Shown in pieces: positions 36,951 to 45,500 of a stretch of 64,000 nt of DNA. Each line of letters begins with the position of its first letter. Within the stretch, counting starts at the first letter, position 1. Position numbers and translations under genes: made by a program. Source of the stretch: Streptomyces filipinensis (lineage in GTDB: Bacteria; Actinomycetota; Actinomycetes; Streptomycetales; Streptomycetaceae); assembly GCF_014649495.1 (NCBI RefSeq), contig NZ_BMTD01000012.1:1-64000 (forward strand), read 5' to 3'. Under the pieces are notes generated by a model. It saw only the letters and a list, made by a program, of their open reading frames with translations, was not told where the DNA came from and searched no databases.

Positions 36951-36985
36951 CAGAGGGCCCCCGGATGGTTCCGAAGGGCCCTCTG
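36951..36985 (-). terminator. Intrinsic terminator downstream of cbtA
   Basis: CAGAGGGCCC at 36951-36960 pairs with GGGCCCTCTG at 36976-36985 across a 15-base loop. Read from the minus strand the stem is followed by GCGTTTTCG, a short T run, so it should end the cbtBA transcript. Confidence 0.75.
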
Positions 36986-36999
36986 TTGTCCGGAAGGAG

Positions 37000-37752
37000 T
37001 CAGTGCGCGGCCGGAACCGCTCGCCCGCTCGCGGCCTCCGCCGGCTTCGGGTTCAGCAGACGCTCGGCCAACTCGCCGAAGACGAGACCGAATCCGCCCC
37101 ACAGGACGCTCTGGACCGCCAGCGCGGAGAGCCGGAACCGCCACAGCAGGGTGGCCGGGAAGTCCTTGGGCACCTCGTTGACGACCGGCAGGAACCGGTA
37201 GGCCAGGGCGACCACGACGACGAACGCCGCCACCGCGCCGACCGTCGCCCACCAGGTGCCCAGGCGGGGGGCCAGGCGCTTGCCCAGCAGGGTGGCGGCG
37301 ACCGCCAGCAGGACGCTGAGCAGCATCATCAGGAAGTACAGGGTGGTCCGCTTGCCGATGGTGTCGGGGCTGCCGACCGACGGCGGGTTCGCCGGGTACT
37401 TCAGGAACGGCACGACGTACACCGCGACCAGGGCGCAGCCCGACAGCAGCAGTGCCGTGGCGCGCGGGCTGAAGCGGCCCACGCGGCCGAGGGCGAAGCA
37501 GAAGGCGAGCGCGGCGATGCCGCCGAAGGCGACCCCGTAGACGAGGACGCCGGTGGCGAGCCCGGCGGTGGACTGCAGGGAACGGGAGACGACCTCCATC
37601 TCGTGCTCGTGGGAGTGGGCCTCCTCGAAGCCGATCGCCTTGTCGACGGCCGGCTCACCGAGGAAGTACGCCACGACGAGGGCGAGCACGCCGGCCGCGA
37701 GGCCGGCGAGCATGCCCCGTACGAGGAGGTTCCGTACGGTTGCGGAGTTCAT
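37000..37752 (-). CDS. cbtA: Cobalt transporter subunit CbtA
   Basis: A 250-residue inner-membrane protein. The ATG at 37752 gives the family N-terminus 'NLLVRGMLAGLAAGVLALVV'. About five to six hydrophobic helices follow. The conserved loop 'GEPAVDKAIGFEEAHSHEHE' carries the histidines expected to bind metal, and 'RYLKYPANPPSVGSPDTI'-like loop residues ('FLKYPANPP') are present. CbtA with CbtB imports cobalt for cobalamin synthesis. It lies 22 bases downstream of CbtB, so the two are co-transcribed under the riboswitch found upstream. Confidence 0.93.
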   Translation of the reverse strand: MNSATVRNLLVRGMLAGLAAGVLALVVAYFLGEPAVDKAIGFEEAHSHEHEMEVVSRSLQSTAGLATGVLVYGVAFGGIAALAFCFALGRVGRFSPRATALLLSGCALVAVYVVPFLKYPANPPSVGSPDTIGKRTTLYFLMMLLSVLLAVAATLLGKRLAPRLGTWWATVGAVAAFVVVVALAYRFLPVVNEVPKDFPATLLWRFRLSALAVQSVLWGGFGLVFGELAERLLNPKPAEAASGRAVPAAH

Positions 37753-37774
37753 GGGCGTGCGGTGTCCCCTCGCC

Positions 37775-37996
37775 TCAGTGGCAGGGGAAACCGAGCAGGT
37801 GGCGCGCGTCGTGCACCCACTCGTGGACGTCCGTGCCGTTGAACACGGAGGTGGCGCCCTGCTCGGCACCGACGAAGTACAGCAGGACCAGCATGAGGAT
37901 GCCGAAGAAGACCGCCCAGGGAGCAATCGCCTTCAGGGGCAGCTTGGCGGGAACGACGGGGGTGGTGGCTGTCGGCTGGGCGACGGTCTGCGCCAT
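37775..37996 (-). CDS. cbtB: Cobalt transporter subunit CbtB
   Basis: A 73-residue single-pass membrane protein. The ATG at 37996 has GAGGAGG upstream. One transmembrane helix ('APWAVFFGILMLVLLYFVGA') is followed by the His-rich C-terminal motif 'VHEWVHDARHLLGFPCH', the CbtB signature and probable cobalt ligand cluster. It precedes CbtA in one operon and is preceded by the cobalamin riboswitch. Confidence 0.93.
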   Translation of the reverse strand: MAQTVAQPTATTPVVPAKLPLKAIAPWAVFFGILMLVLLYFVGAEQGATSVFNGTDVHEWVHDARHLLGFPCH

Positions 37997-38049
37997 GGCA
38001 GGACCTCCTCTGGGAGTTCGCGTCCCATCTCGGTGGTGCACAGGACGAC

Positions 38050-38170
38050 GGCCACGGGTCTGACTCACGAGACGCCTCGGGCGGCGACTCGCACACAGTG
38101 GCGCGACCGTTCCGGATTCCCACCGGCTTCCGTCTCGCCGTCGTCGATATCGGACAGACCGTACCGCGTG
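38050..38170 (-). ncRNA. Cobalamin (B12) riboswitch
   Basis: Reading the minus strand from about 38170, the leader holds 'GGAAGCCGGTGGGAATCCGG' (38131-38112), a variant of the conserved riboswitch core. The B12 box 'GCGCCACTGTG' (38104-38094) and the closing 'GTGAGTCAGACCCG' element (38070-38057) follow in the right order. The start of cbtB is about 55 bases further on. Cobalamin binding should repress translation or transcription of cbtBA. The 5' limit is approximate. Confidence 0.87.
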
Positions 38171-38311
38171 CCGCGCACCCCGCCAAGACCGCCTCCGCCC
38201 GGCGTGATCTTCCTCTCCACCAGGCGGTTCGGCATGGGCGGGTGGTGGCAGGGAGACGAGCCGGTGGCACGGAGGCCGGCTCAGGGCCGCCGCACCGCGG
38301 CCTCGCCGGCG

Positions 38312-38863
38312 TCAGCGCGCTCCCGCGCCCCCGGTGGACGCTGTGCCGCCGCGCCCGCTGCCGGCCCGGTGGGACGCGGGCCGTATGCGGGGGATCAGGG
38401 CCGGGACTTCGGCGCGGTAGGCGTCGTAGGCGGCACCGAACCGACGGGCCATCAGGCCGTCCTCGACGCGGACCCGGCGCAGCAGCCAGGGAAGGGCGAC
38501 CGCTAGGTACGCCACCCGGACGCCGAAGCCGCAGGCCGGCATGGAGCCGGTGACCAGGCCGAGCTACCCGGTGTAGATGGGGTGGCGGACCAGGCGGTAG
38601 GGCCCCTCCGTGCGCAGCTCGTGGTGTTCCCGGACCGTCGGCACACCGGCCCACATGGTGCCCAGCACCCGGCGGGCCCACAGCAGCAGGGTGGTCGAGG
38701 CGACGGAGAGCAGGACGCCCGGCAGCGCCGGCCCGGGCCGCTCGGGCCTCCAGTACCGCAGGTGCCGCCAGAAACCCTCGGAGCGCGCGACCAGGACGTA
38801 GAACACACAGACGCCCGCGATCAACAGCATCCGGCGCGGCAGGGTGCGGCGCAGCCCGCGCAC
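38312..38863 (-). pseudogene. Isoprenylcysteine carboxyl methyltransferase-like gene with an in-frame stop
   Basis: The translation gives membrane helices ('MLLIAGVCVFYVLVARSEGF', 'VLLSVASTTLLLWARRVLG') and the ICMT/PEMT motif 'RTEGPYRLVRHPIYTG'. A TAG codon at 38566-38564 follows, and then the same frame continues with the rest of the family C-terminus ('LPWLLRRVRVEDGLMARRFG', 'YDAYRAEVPALIPRI'). The homologues have a Leu or similar residue at the stop position, so one base change (for example TTG to TAG) would account for it. It is either a recent nonsense mutation or a sequence error. No frameshift is needed. The exact start is uncertain (ATG at 38830 or GTG at 38863). Confidence 0.8.
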
Positions 38864-39063
38864 CCGGTCGCGGGTCGATGGAGAGGGCACCACCGGCCTC
38901 CACCGGTCTCCACCCACGGATGGAGAAGCCGGTCCCCGTGGCCGCGGAGCCGGGCACTGGGGCCAAGTTCCGCACGGGCCGGGGAAGTTCGGGCGTGTCC
39001 CGGGTGGGGCGCTGCTAGCCTGCGCCCAGGTGCTCGGGCGGGACAGGGGAGGAGCTGAACGCC
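38864..39063. other. Divergent intergenic region, promoter of the gasdermin-like gene
   Basis: There is no gene in this 200-base gap. TAGCCT at about 39014-39019 is a fair -10 box for the rightward gene, and GGGGAGGAG at 39045-39055 serves its GTG start. Confidence 0.45.
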
Positions 39064-39888
39064 GTGGTCCATGCGTTCGCCGTGTACCGGGACGCCATGC
39101 GTGAGGCGTGGGGAGACTGGTGGCTGGCCTGGCCCCTGCTGCAGAAGGTCGCCGTGGGGGACGTCCTGCACGACTCACGGGGGTCCGTCCGCGCGGCCGG
39201 GACACTGGCCGACCACAGGATCGGCTTCGAGGAGACGCCGCCCGAGGCCCGCGGCGCCTTCCTGTACGACGCGGGGGGCGGGATCGACGTCCGCTTCAAG
39301 GCGTCCGGTGCCACGGACCCCCTCTTCGCGGCCCTCGCCGACGCGGACGCCGGAGTGCTGCTGCGGTTCGCCCGGCAGCGGGCCGCGCTGGTGGCGTACC
39401 GGGGCCTGACCGGGAGCGGGATGGCCGACAGCCGGGCCCTGGCCGGCGCGCTCGTCCGGCGTTACTGGGCGGGCCGGTGGGACACCGGGCTGCTCGCCGT
39501 GACCGAGGTGGTCCGGGCGGACGCGGCCGTCGTGCTGGTGGCCGCCGGAGCGGGCGCCGCCGCCGAGCTGCGCCTGGCCACGTCCGTGGGCAGCGGTCCG
39601 GTGCAGCTGCTCGACCTGGCGGGCTCGGCACAGCTGGCCGGCAGCCGGCACCTGGGCTTCCAGTGGATCGGCGAGGCGCTCACCCCGCTCTTCCGGGTCG
39701 TACGGCTGCGCGGCACCTGGCTGGGCGGGGTGCGCGAGGAGTACGGGCCCGTGCAGCCGGGGCGCGGCCTCGACGCCGAGCCGGTACCGCCCCTGCTGCT
39801 GGAGCAGGCCGCCGACGACCCGGCGGCCGTGCTCGAAGCACCGCAGCAGCTCCTCGTGGCACCCGAACCGGCCCGGGACCCGTCCTGA
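39064..39888 (+). CDS. Gasdermin-like candidate (uncharacterised 274-residue protein next to a protease)
   Basis: GTG start, nine bases after GGGGAGGAG. The order of short motifs loosely follows gasdermin N-domains: 'VAVGDVLHDSRGSVRAAGTL' early, 'IDVRFKASGATDPLF', a helix 'SRALAGALVRRYWAGRWD', then the strand 'LLAVTEVVRADAAVVLV', and near the end 'EALTPLFRVVRLRGTWLGG'. Bacterial gasdermins are similar in size and typically sit beside a protease that releases them; here an HEAAH peptidase gene overlaps the stop codon. The N-terminal cysteine that many bacterial gasdermins palmitoylate is absent, so the call is a hypothesis. The alternative is an accessory protein of the FtsH/MoxR-type system that follows. 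Confidence 0.6.
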   Translation: MVHAFAVYRDAMREAWGDWWLAWPLLQKVAVGDVLHDSRGSVRAAGTLADHRIGFEETPPEARGAFLYDAGGGIDVRFKASGATDPLFAALADADAGVLLRFARQRAALVAYRGLTGSGMADSRALAGALVRRYWAGRWDTGLLAVTEVVRADAAVVLVAAGAGAAAELRLATSVGSGPVQLLDLAGSAQLAGSRHLGFQWIGEALTPLFRVVRLRGTWLGGVREEYGPVQPGRGLDAEPVPPLLLEQAADDPAAVLEAPQQLLVAPEPARDPS

Positions 39889-41183
39889 CCGGCGCGGCGC
39901 CGCTGTCCGTCCGGCGCGCCGCCGCGCGGCTGCACGCCGTCGCCGGGCTGGAGGAGGAACTGCGCCAGTGGCAGGCCACGAGCCGCGCCGGCGGCCCGCT
40001 GGAGAAGCACCACAGCCAACTGGAGGCGGTGGCCGCGTTGCTCGGCGTGGGGCTGGCCGACGTACGGGCCCGGCTCGGGGACGGACGCGCCGGGGACGTG
40101 CCCGGCCGGGTCCTGGACCTGCACCATGTGTGGGACTTCTACCGCACCCGGTTCCTGCTGCGCCGCGTCCGCGACTACCGCCGCTTCCTCGACGTCGCCG
40201 ACGAGCTGGCCTGGGAGTGCTACGGCCCGGTCCTGGGGCTCGCCGGTGCCCGCCCCAAGGAGCCCCCGCTGGTCGGCTTCAGCCGGGCGGCCGCGCCGCG
40301 CGCCCACCGCCGGGGCAGCGCCTACCACGATCTGCTGCCCCGCGGCGGCATCCACACCGCCAAGGGCCGCGAGGCCGCCACGCGGCTGCCGTTCCCGGTC
40401 ATCGACGTGCCCTGGTCCTTCCGCTCGCACCTGCCCGGCCTGCTCACGGTGGCGCACGAGGCCGCGCACCACATCGACGACGACTGCGGTCTGGGGGACG
40501 AGATCCGGCGGCGGGTAGCGACGGCCGGCCTGTCCCCGGAGCGTGCCGCCCACTGGGAGCGGTGGTCGGGCGAGGCGTTCGCCGACGTGTGCGCCGCCGT
40601 GCTGTGCGGGCCCGCCTACGCCGCCGTCCTGGCCGAACTGCTCGACGCCGGGGACGACGTGGACGAGCGGGACTTCGACGGCGCGCATCCGCCGCCCGGC
40701 GCCCGGCTGCGGCTGGCGGCCGCCGCCGCCCGGCCGGCCGCGCACCCGGGCGCGCCGGACGACACCGGCGACGGCGCCGAGGCCCGTGCCGTGGCCGGGG
40801 CGCTGACGACGGGCGGCTGGTCCGGGCTGGGCGGGCTGGCGCTCACCGAACTGCTCGCGCCCGCACGGCCGCCCGGTGGTGCGGACGTACCCGAGGGGGC
40901 ACGCCGGATGCTGGCGGGCGGCCCGTCCCGCTGCTCCTCGACGGCCGGTGTGCTGGCCGCCGCCGCCCTCGCCTTCCAGCGGGATCCCGCCGCGTACGAC
41001 CGGCAGGGCGTCGGCGAGCGGGCCGTGACCGAGGTGCTGCGCCTGCGGTCCGCCGGCACACGGGCCGCGCCGGCCGCGGATCCGTCGGCAGCCGAGCGCC
41101 GTCACTCGCGCGCGGAGGCGGGCGGTGCGCTGCTGGCCGCGCTCGACGCGACGGCGGATCCCGGGGAAGCGGTGGTGGGGTGA
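39885..41183 (+). CDS. HExxH zinc metallopeptidase
   Basis: About 432 residues. The zinc motif is 'VAHEAAHHIDDDCG' (H191-E192-x-x-H195), with a likely third ligand Glu in 'GEAFADVCAAVLCGPAY'. An N-terminal helical region precedes it ('GLEEELRQWQATSRAGGP', 'LDLHHVWDFYRTRFLLRRVR'). No ATG or GTG fits the coding start; a CTG at 39885 would overlap the previous stop as CTGA, consistent with translational coupling, but the start is uncertain. The family is unrecognised beyond the zinc site. It is probably the partner protease of the preceding protein and is followed by the radical SAM gene. Confidence 0.8.
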   Translation: MTGAAPLSVRRAAARLHAVAGLEEELRQWQATSRAGGPLEKHHSQLEAVAALLGVGLADVRARLGDGRAGDVPGRVLDLHHVWDFYRTRFLLRRVRDYRRFLDVADELAWECYGPVLGLAGARPKEPPLVGFSRAAAPRAHRRGSAYHDLLPRGGIHTAKGREAATRLPFPVIDVPWSFRSHLPGLLTVAHEAAHHIDDDCGLGDEIRRRVATAGLSPERAAHWERWSGEAFADVCAAVLCGPAYAAVLAELLDAGDDVDERDFDGAHPPPGARLRLAAAAARPAAHPGAPDDTGDGAEARAVAGALTTGGWSGLGGLALTELLAPARPPGGADVPEGARRMLAGGPSRCSSTAGVLAAAALAFQRDPAAYDRQGVGERAVTEVLRLRSAGTRAAPAADPSAAERRHSRAEAGGALLAALDATADPGEAVVG

Positions 41184-41298
41184 GCGCCTGCCGCGACCTG
41201 CCGGACCGATGACCCAAGTGCGCTGGTTCACGGATGAGTTGAGCGGGGCGGGGCTACGCTGGCCACAGCGCACACACCGACCGGACGGGGGACGGTAC

Positions 41299-42312
41299 AT
41301 GGGCATGCAGTGGACACCGGCGGTCCTTCACCGGCCGCAGCGCGGTCGGGTGCAGTGCATGCTGTGCCCCTTCCGCTGTGCGCTGCAGGACGGCGAGACG
41401 GGTCTGTGCGGGGTGCGCCGTCGGTCCGGGGACCGGCTGGAGACCGCGACCTTCGCGTCGTCGGTGCGGCACTGGGACGCCGTCGAGCGCAAGCCGCTGT
41501 ACCACTACCGGCCGGGCACTCCCTGTCTGACCCTGGCCGCACCCGGTTGCACCTTCGCCTGCGACTACTGCATCAACCACCGCATGTCGCAGTACGGCCG
41601 TGTGGACTCCGTGCGCTGGGACGCCGAGCCGGTGGACCCGGCGGAGGTGACCGGGGAGGCGGCGGGACGCTCGGGCTGTGTCGCGATCTCCTACACCGAA
41701 CCCTCGCTGGCCATCGAACTCACCGCCGCACTGGCCGAAGCGGGCCGTCCGCTCGGGGTGGAGGTGGTCTGGAAGAGCAACGGCTTCCTGACCGCCGAGG
41801 CCGTCGAGCTCGCGGCGCGCCATGTGGCCGCCGTCAACGTCGATGTGAAGACGCTCGACGAACGCGACCACCGTGAACTCACCGGCGCCCGGCCGGGGCC
41901 CGTGCTCGACGCACTCACCGGGCTGCGGGAACGCGGCGTCTGGCTGGAGGTGTCGACCCCGCTGATCCCCGGGCTCACCGCCGGGCCCGGCACGCTGCGC
42001 CCGATCGCCCGTGCGCTGGCCGCGCTGGACCCCGCGATCCCCTGGCACCTGGTCCGGGCCACGCCCGCCCACCGCCGCACCGGTCACGCGCCCACGCCGG
42101 TGGCCGACCTGGAGGCCGGGGTGCGCATCGGGCAGGAGGAGGGGCTGCGGCACGTGTACGTCGAGCGGGCCCTGGGCGCCGACGGGCGGGCCACCCGGTG
42201 CGCGAGGTGCGGTGGCACCGTGGTGGCGCGGGACGTGTGGGCCCTGGGCGAGAACCTTCTCAAGGACGGCAGGTGCCCGCGGTGCGGCGCCGAAGTGGAA
42301 GGACGATGGTGA
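41299..42312 (+). CDS. AmmeMemoRadiSam-type radical SAM enzyme
   Basis: A 337-residue enzyme from the ATG at 41299, preceded by GGGGGAC. The [4Fe-4S] motif C84-x3-C88-x2-C91 is in 'PGCTFACDYC'. An N-terminal four-Cys element 'CMLCPFRCALQDGETGLCG' (C20, C23, C27, C37) and a C-terminal zinc ribbon ('RCARCGGTV', 'RCPRCGAEVEG') complete the AmmeMemoRadiSam subfamily layout. 'CVAISYTEPSLAIE' and 'VNVDVKTLDERDHR' are typical barrel motifs. A 69-residue gene starts four bases later, so the enzyme probably modifies that peptide. The reaction is not known. Confidence 0.93.
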   Translation: MGMQWTPAVLHRPQRGRVQCMLCPFRCALQDGETGLCGVRRRSGDRLETATFASSVRHWDAVERKPLYHYRPGTPCLTLAAPGCTFACDYCINHRMSQYGRVDSVRWDAEPVDPAEVTGEAAGRSGCVAISYTEPSLAIELTAALAEAGRPLGVEVVWKSNGFLTAEAVELAARHVAAVNVDVKTLDERDHRELTGARPGPVLDALTGLRERGVWLEVSTPLIPGLTAGPGTLRPIARALAALDPAIPWHLVRATPAHRRTGHAPTPVADLEAGVRIGQEEGLRHVYVERALGADGRATRCARCGGTVVARDVWALGENLLKDGRCPRCGAEVEGRW

Positions 42313-42316
42313 CGCC

Positions 42317-42526
42317 ATGACCGAGTACCGGATGGTCGAGCACATCCCCGACCTGATCCAGCCCGAGGAGTACGAGCAGCATCCCGAAGGCCGCCTGGTG
42401 CGGATCAGCATCCGGGTCGACGGCGGGGGCGTCCAGGTGCTCGGTGACGCCTTCCGGCCCGAGGTGCTGGAGCAGTTGCTGCAGACACTGGGGCCGGACG
42501 CGATCGAGCAGATGCTCTGCGGCTGA
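42317..42526 (+). CDS. Candidate radical SAM-modified peptide (69 residues, C-terminal Cys-Gly)
   Basis: The gene begins four bases after the radical SAM stop codon. The peptide reads 'MTEYRMVEHIPDLIQPEEY' at the start and has a conserved-looking end: 'RISIRVDGGGVQVLGDAFR', 'VLEQLLQTLGPDAIE' and a final 'QMLCG'. From memory, peptides with a 'LGD..LLE.LL..LG.E.IE.MLCG' tail accompany radical SAM enzymes in FtsH ternary systems, and I read this as one of them. The C-terminal Cys-Gly could be the modified or conjugated end. It ends 17 bases before the convergent stop of the beta-propeller gene. Confidence 0.75.
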   Translation: MTEYRMVEHIPDLIQPEEYEQHPEGRLVRISIRVDGGGVQVLGDAFRPEVLEQLLQTLGPDAIEQMLCG

Positions 42527-42543
42527 CCGCGCGCCCCGAAGTC

Positions 42544-45500
42544 TCACTCGTCCGACAGGAGCGCCGTCAGTGCCGCCCGCAGTTCCTCCGGGGACGGTTC
42601 CGGCGGCAGTACCTGGCGGTGCCGGGCGGGCTCGCGCCAGGGGATGTGCGGGTAGTGCACGCGCAGTTCACGCAGTCCCGGTCGCGGTGCGGGCCGCAGG
42701 TAGGGATGGGACAGCAGCACCACCCGGGGCGGTCCGGACAGGTCGGCGGTGAGCCGGGCGGCCACCACCTCGGCCTCCCGGAACGCCGTCGGCGCGTCTC
42801 CGGCCGTCAGCGGACCGGCGGCCCACACATGGACCAGGTCCTCCGGGCCCTGCAGGTACCGCGACCGCCAGGGCTCGGCGAGCGGCACCAGCGCGCAGGG
42901 CCGCCCCAGCCTGAGCACGGTGGCGGCCATCAGATGGGCCGCGAGCCGCAGCACGGAGCCGACCTTGCCGTGGGTGGCGGGTGTGTCGTCCAGCACCAGC
43001 ACCAGGCCGTGCGGATCGCGCGGCAGCCGGCCGCTGCTGGTGCGGTACAGCAGCTCGTCGCGGGCGTGCCGGGCCCTGAGCAGCTCGGTGGGCAGGGCCA
43101 GTTGGGTGGGCAGCAGCCGGTTGGCGGGGCCGTGCCGGGCGAGCCCGGAGCGGCCGGTGCCGCCCGCGCCGCCCATGGCGAGGCCGGTGTCACCGTCCAG
43201 CAGCCTCAGGCCCAGCAGGGCGCGCTGCGCGGGTCCGGGCGGGGTGAGGGAGAGCGGCAGCCGGCGCATCCGGGCCGGCAGGGTGGGGTCGGCGGCCACC
43301 GCCTCGGGGCCGAGGATGCGCAGCAGCGCGACCAGCCGGTCGTCCACGGTGCCCAGCGCCGCGGTCAGTTCGGTGAGGATGGGCGCGGATCCGCGGGCGG
43401 GGATGGAGGAACCGGTCAGCGCCCGGCCCAGGGCCTGGGCCAGATCGGCGGGGGTGACCTCGGGCGGGGCCAGGTACGCCGGGTCGGCGGGCAGGTCCGC
43501 GACCAGCAGCAGCGCCAGCCCCGCCAGGGCGGGACCGGGCCAGCCCAGTTCGCGCAGCGCGTGCAGGCCACGGTGGTCTGCCAGGATCCGCAGCCGGGGC
43601 GGGGTGGTGCCGCGCAGCAAGGCCAGTACGTCCGCCAGCAGGTCCAGCGGCACCCCGAACCCGTGGACGGCGGCGAGCACGGCGAGCCGTACGAGTTCCT
43701 CCTGGCCGTTGGGCGCGACCGGTGCGGCGGCCGTGCGCGGGCCGCCGGTGAACAGCTCCCACAGGACCGCGGCACCCGAGTTGTAGGTGGCCGCGAGCTG
43801 GTCGCCGACCGGTGACCAGCGCAAGGTCCACAGATGCCCGCCGACGCCGTCCGGCGGCACCAGCACCCGGATCCGGCGCGCCTCCTGCGCGTCCCAGACC
43901 TCCGCCACGGAGTCCTGGTCGGCGGACGCGAACGCCAGCAGCCGGGAGTCGGCGCACCAGGACAGCGCGGGCGCCCAGTCCCGGCCGCCGGCCTCGCCGA
44001 ACGTCTGCCGCCGCTGCCAGGCGCCGGTGTCCCAGACCACGACCGGGCCGCCGGCGCTGCCCGGTGTGGCGGCCAGCCGGCTGCCGTCCGGGGACCAGGC
44101 CACCCGGCACACCATGGCCTGCGGGTCGGGCCAGTCCAGCACCCGCACCCGGCGGCAACGGCCGGTGGGACCGGTGCCCCAGACGATCACCCGGCCACGG
44201 GTGCCGGCCGCGAGCAGTCTGCCGTCCGGGGACCAGGCGGGCCGGCGCACCCCGTCCTCCACGGGCAGCCGCTGCGGTCCGCCGCTGTCCTGGGCCAGGT
44301 CGTGCACCAGCACCTGCCGGGGGGCGGCGCCCGGCTCGGGCGCCGCCCAGCGCAGCGGGCGTACCGGATGGGCGGTGACCGCCTGCCCCGCCATGCGTTC
44401 GGCGAGCACCCGGCCGTCGCGCGGGTCCACCAGCCGGTTGACGCCCTGTTCGTAGTGGGACGCGAGCACCAGGACCGGGCTGTCCCCGGCCAGGCAGGCG
44501 GCGTCGTACCAGCCATGCGGGAAGCTCCGCACGGCCGCCTCGCCGCGCGGGTGTGCCGCGTCGGCGGGGTAGTCGAGGATGCGGCCCGGCCCGGACTCGC
44601 ACCAGTGCCCGGCACCGTCGGGCGACCACACGAGGGCCGGTGCGACACAGCCCAGCCCGGCCTCGGGCAGGCGCAGGGCGCGCAGCACCCCCGGGGGCCG
44701 TTCCCCGGTGCGGGTGTGGACCTTGCCGACGGTGACGCCCATGGCGTTGGCCCAGCGGCGCAGCGCGGCCGGGTCCCGGCGCCGGTGCGGGCGCGGTACC
44801 GCGCCGGACGGCTCCCACACCGCGATCGTGTCCGCGTCGAGCCGGGCGGCGACCAGCCCGCTCGCCGACAGGCTCAGGTCGCCGGGGCCGGTGACCCGGC
44901 CGGGCAGTCGTCCGAGGACGTCGAGGCGGGGGCCGAGGATGCGCAGCCCGTCCAGCTCGGAGCCGGCGATCAGCAGGGAGCCGTCATGGCTGAACGTCAG
45001 CGCGTTCATGCGGTACGGCACGAACTCGCGGCGCAGTTCCCGCCCGGAGCCCGGGTCCAGGAGCCGCAGGCCCGCGTAGTCCTCGACGGCGATGGCCCGC
45101 CCCTCCGGGGAGCACGCCACGCGGCGCAGGCCCTCGAAGAGCCCGCCGAGCGTGCCGGTCATGGTGCCGCCGTGCGGTTCCCACAGCTGCGCGGACGTGG
45201 CCGTGGCCACGCACAGGGTGTCCTGCCGGCCCGGGATCCAGCACACCTCCACCACCGGGTCGACCCCGCGCAGCCGGGTCACGGTGCCCTCGGCGCGGTA
45301 CAGCAGCAGGACGTCGCCGGTCCGCAGCCCCGCCGCGAGCAGCCGGGCGTCGGGCGACAGGGCCAGGGCGGTGATCTCACCCTCGGTGTGGAGCTGCGCG
45401 GGCAGTTCCACGGGCTCCCCGGTGTCGGCGTCCAGGAGGATCAACCGGCCCGCGCCGAGCAGGAACAGCCGGTCGCCGTCGGGGGTCCACACCGCCGCGT

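Noticed and set aside
36951..36985. Attachment site or mobile-element end
   Set aside because: The inverted repeat is followed by a T run on the minus strand right after cbtA and reads simply as a terminator.
39108..39884. N-terminal extension of the metallopeptidase frame
   Set aside because: Arg/Gly-rich shadow of the preceding gene; protein-like sequence only begins near 39885.
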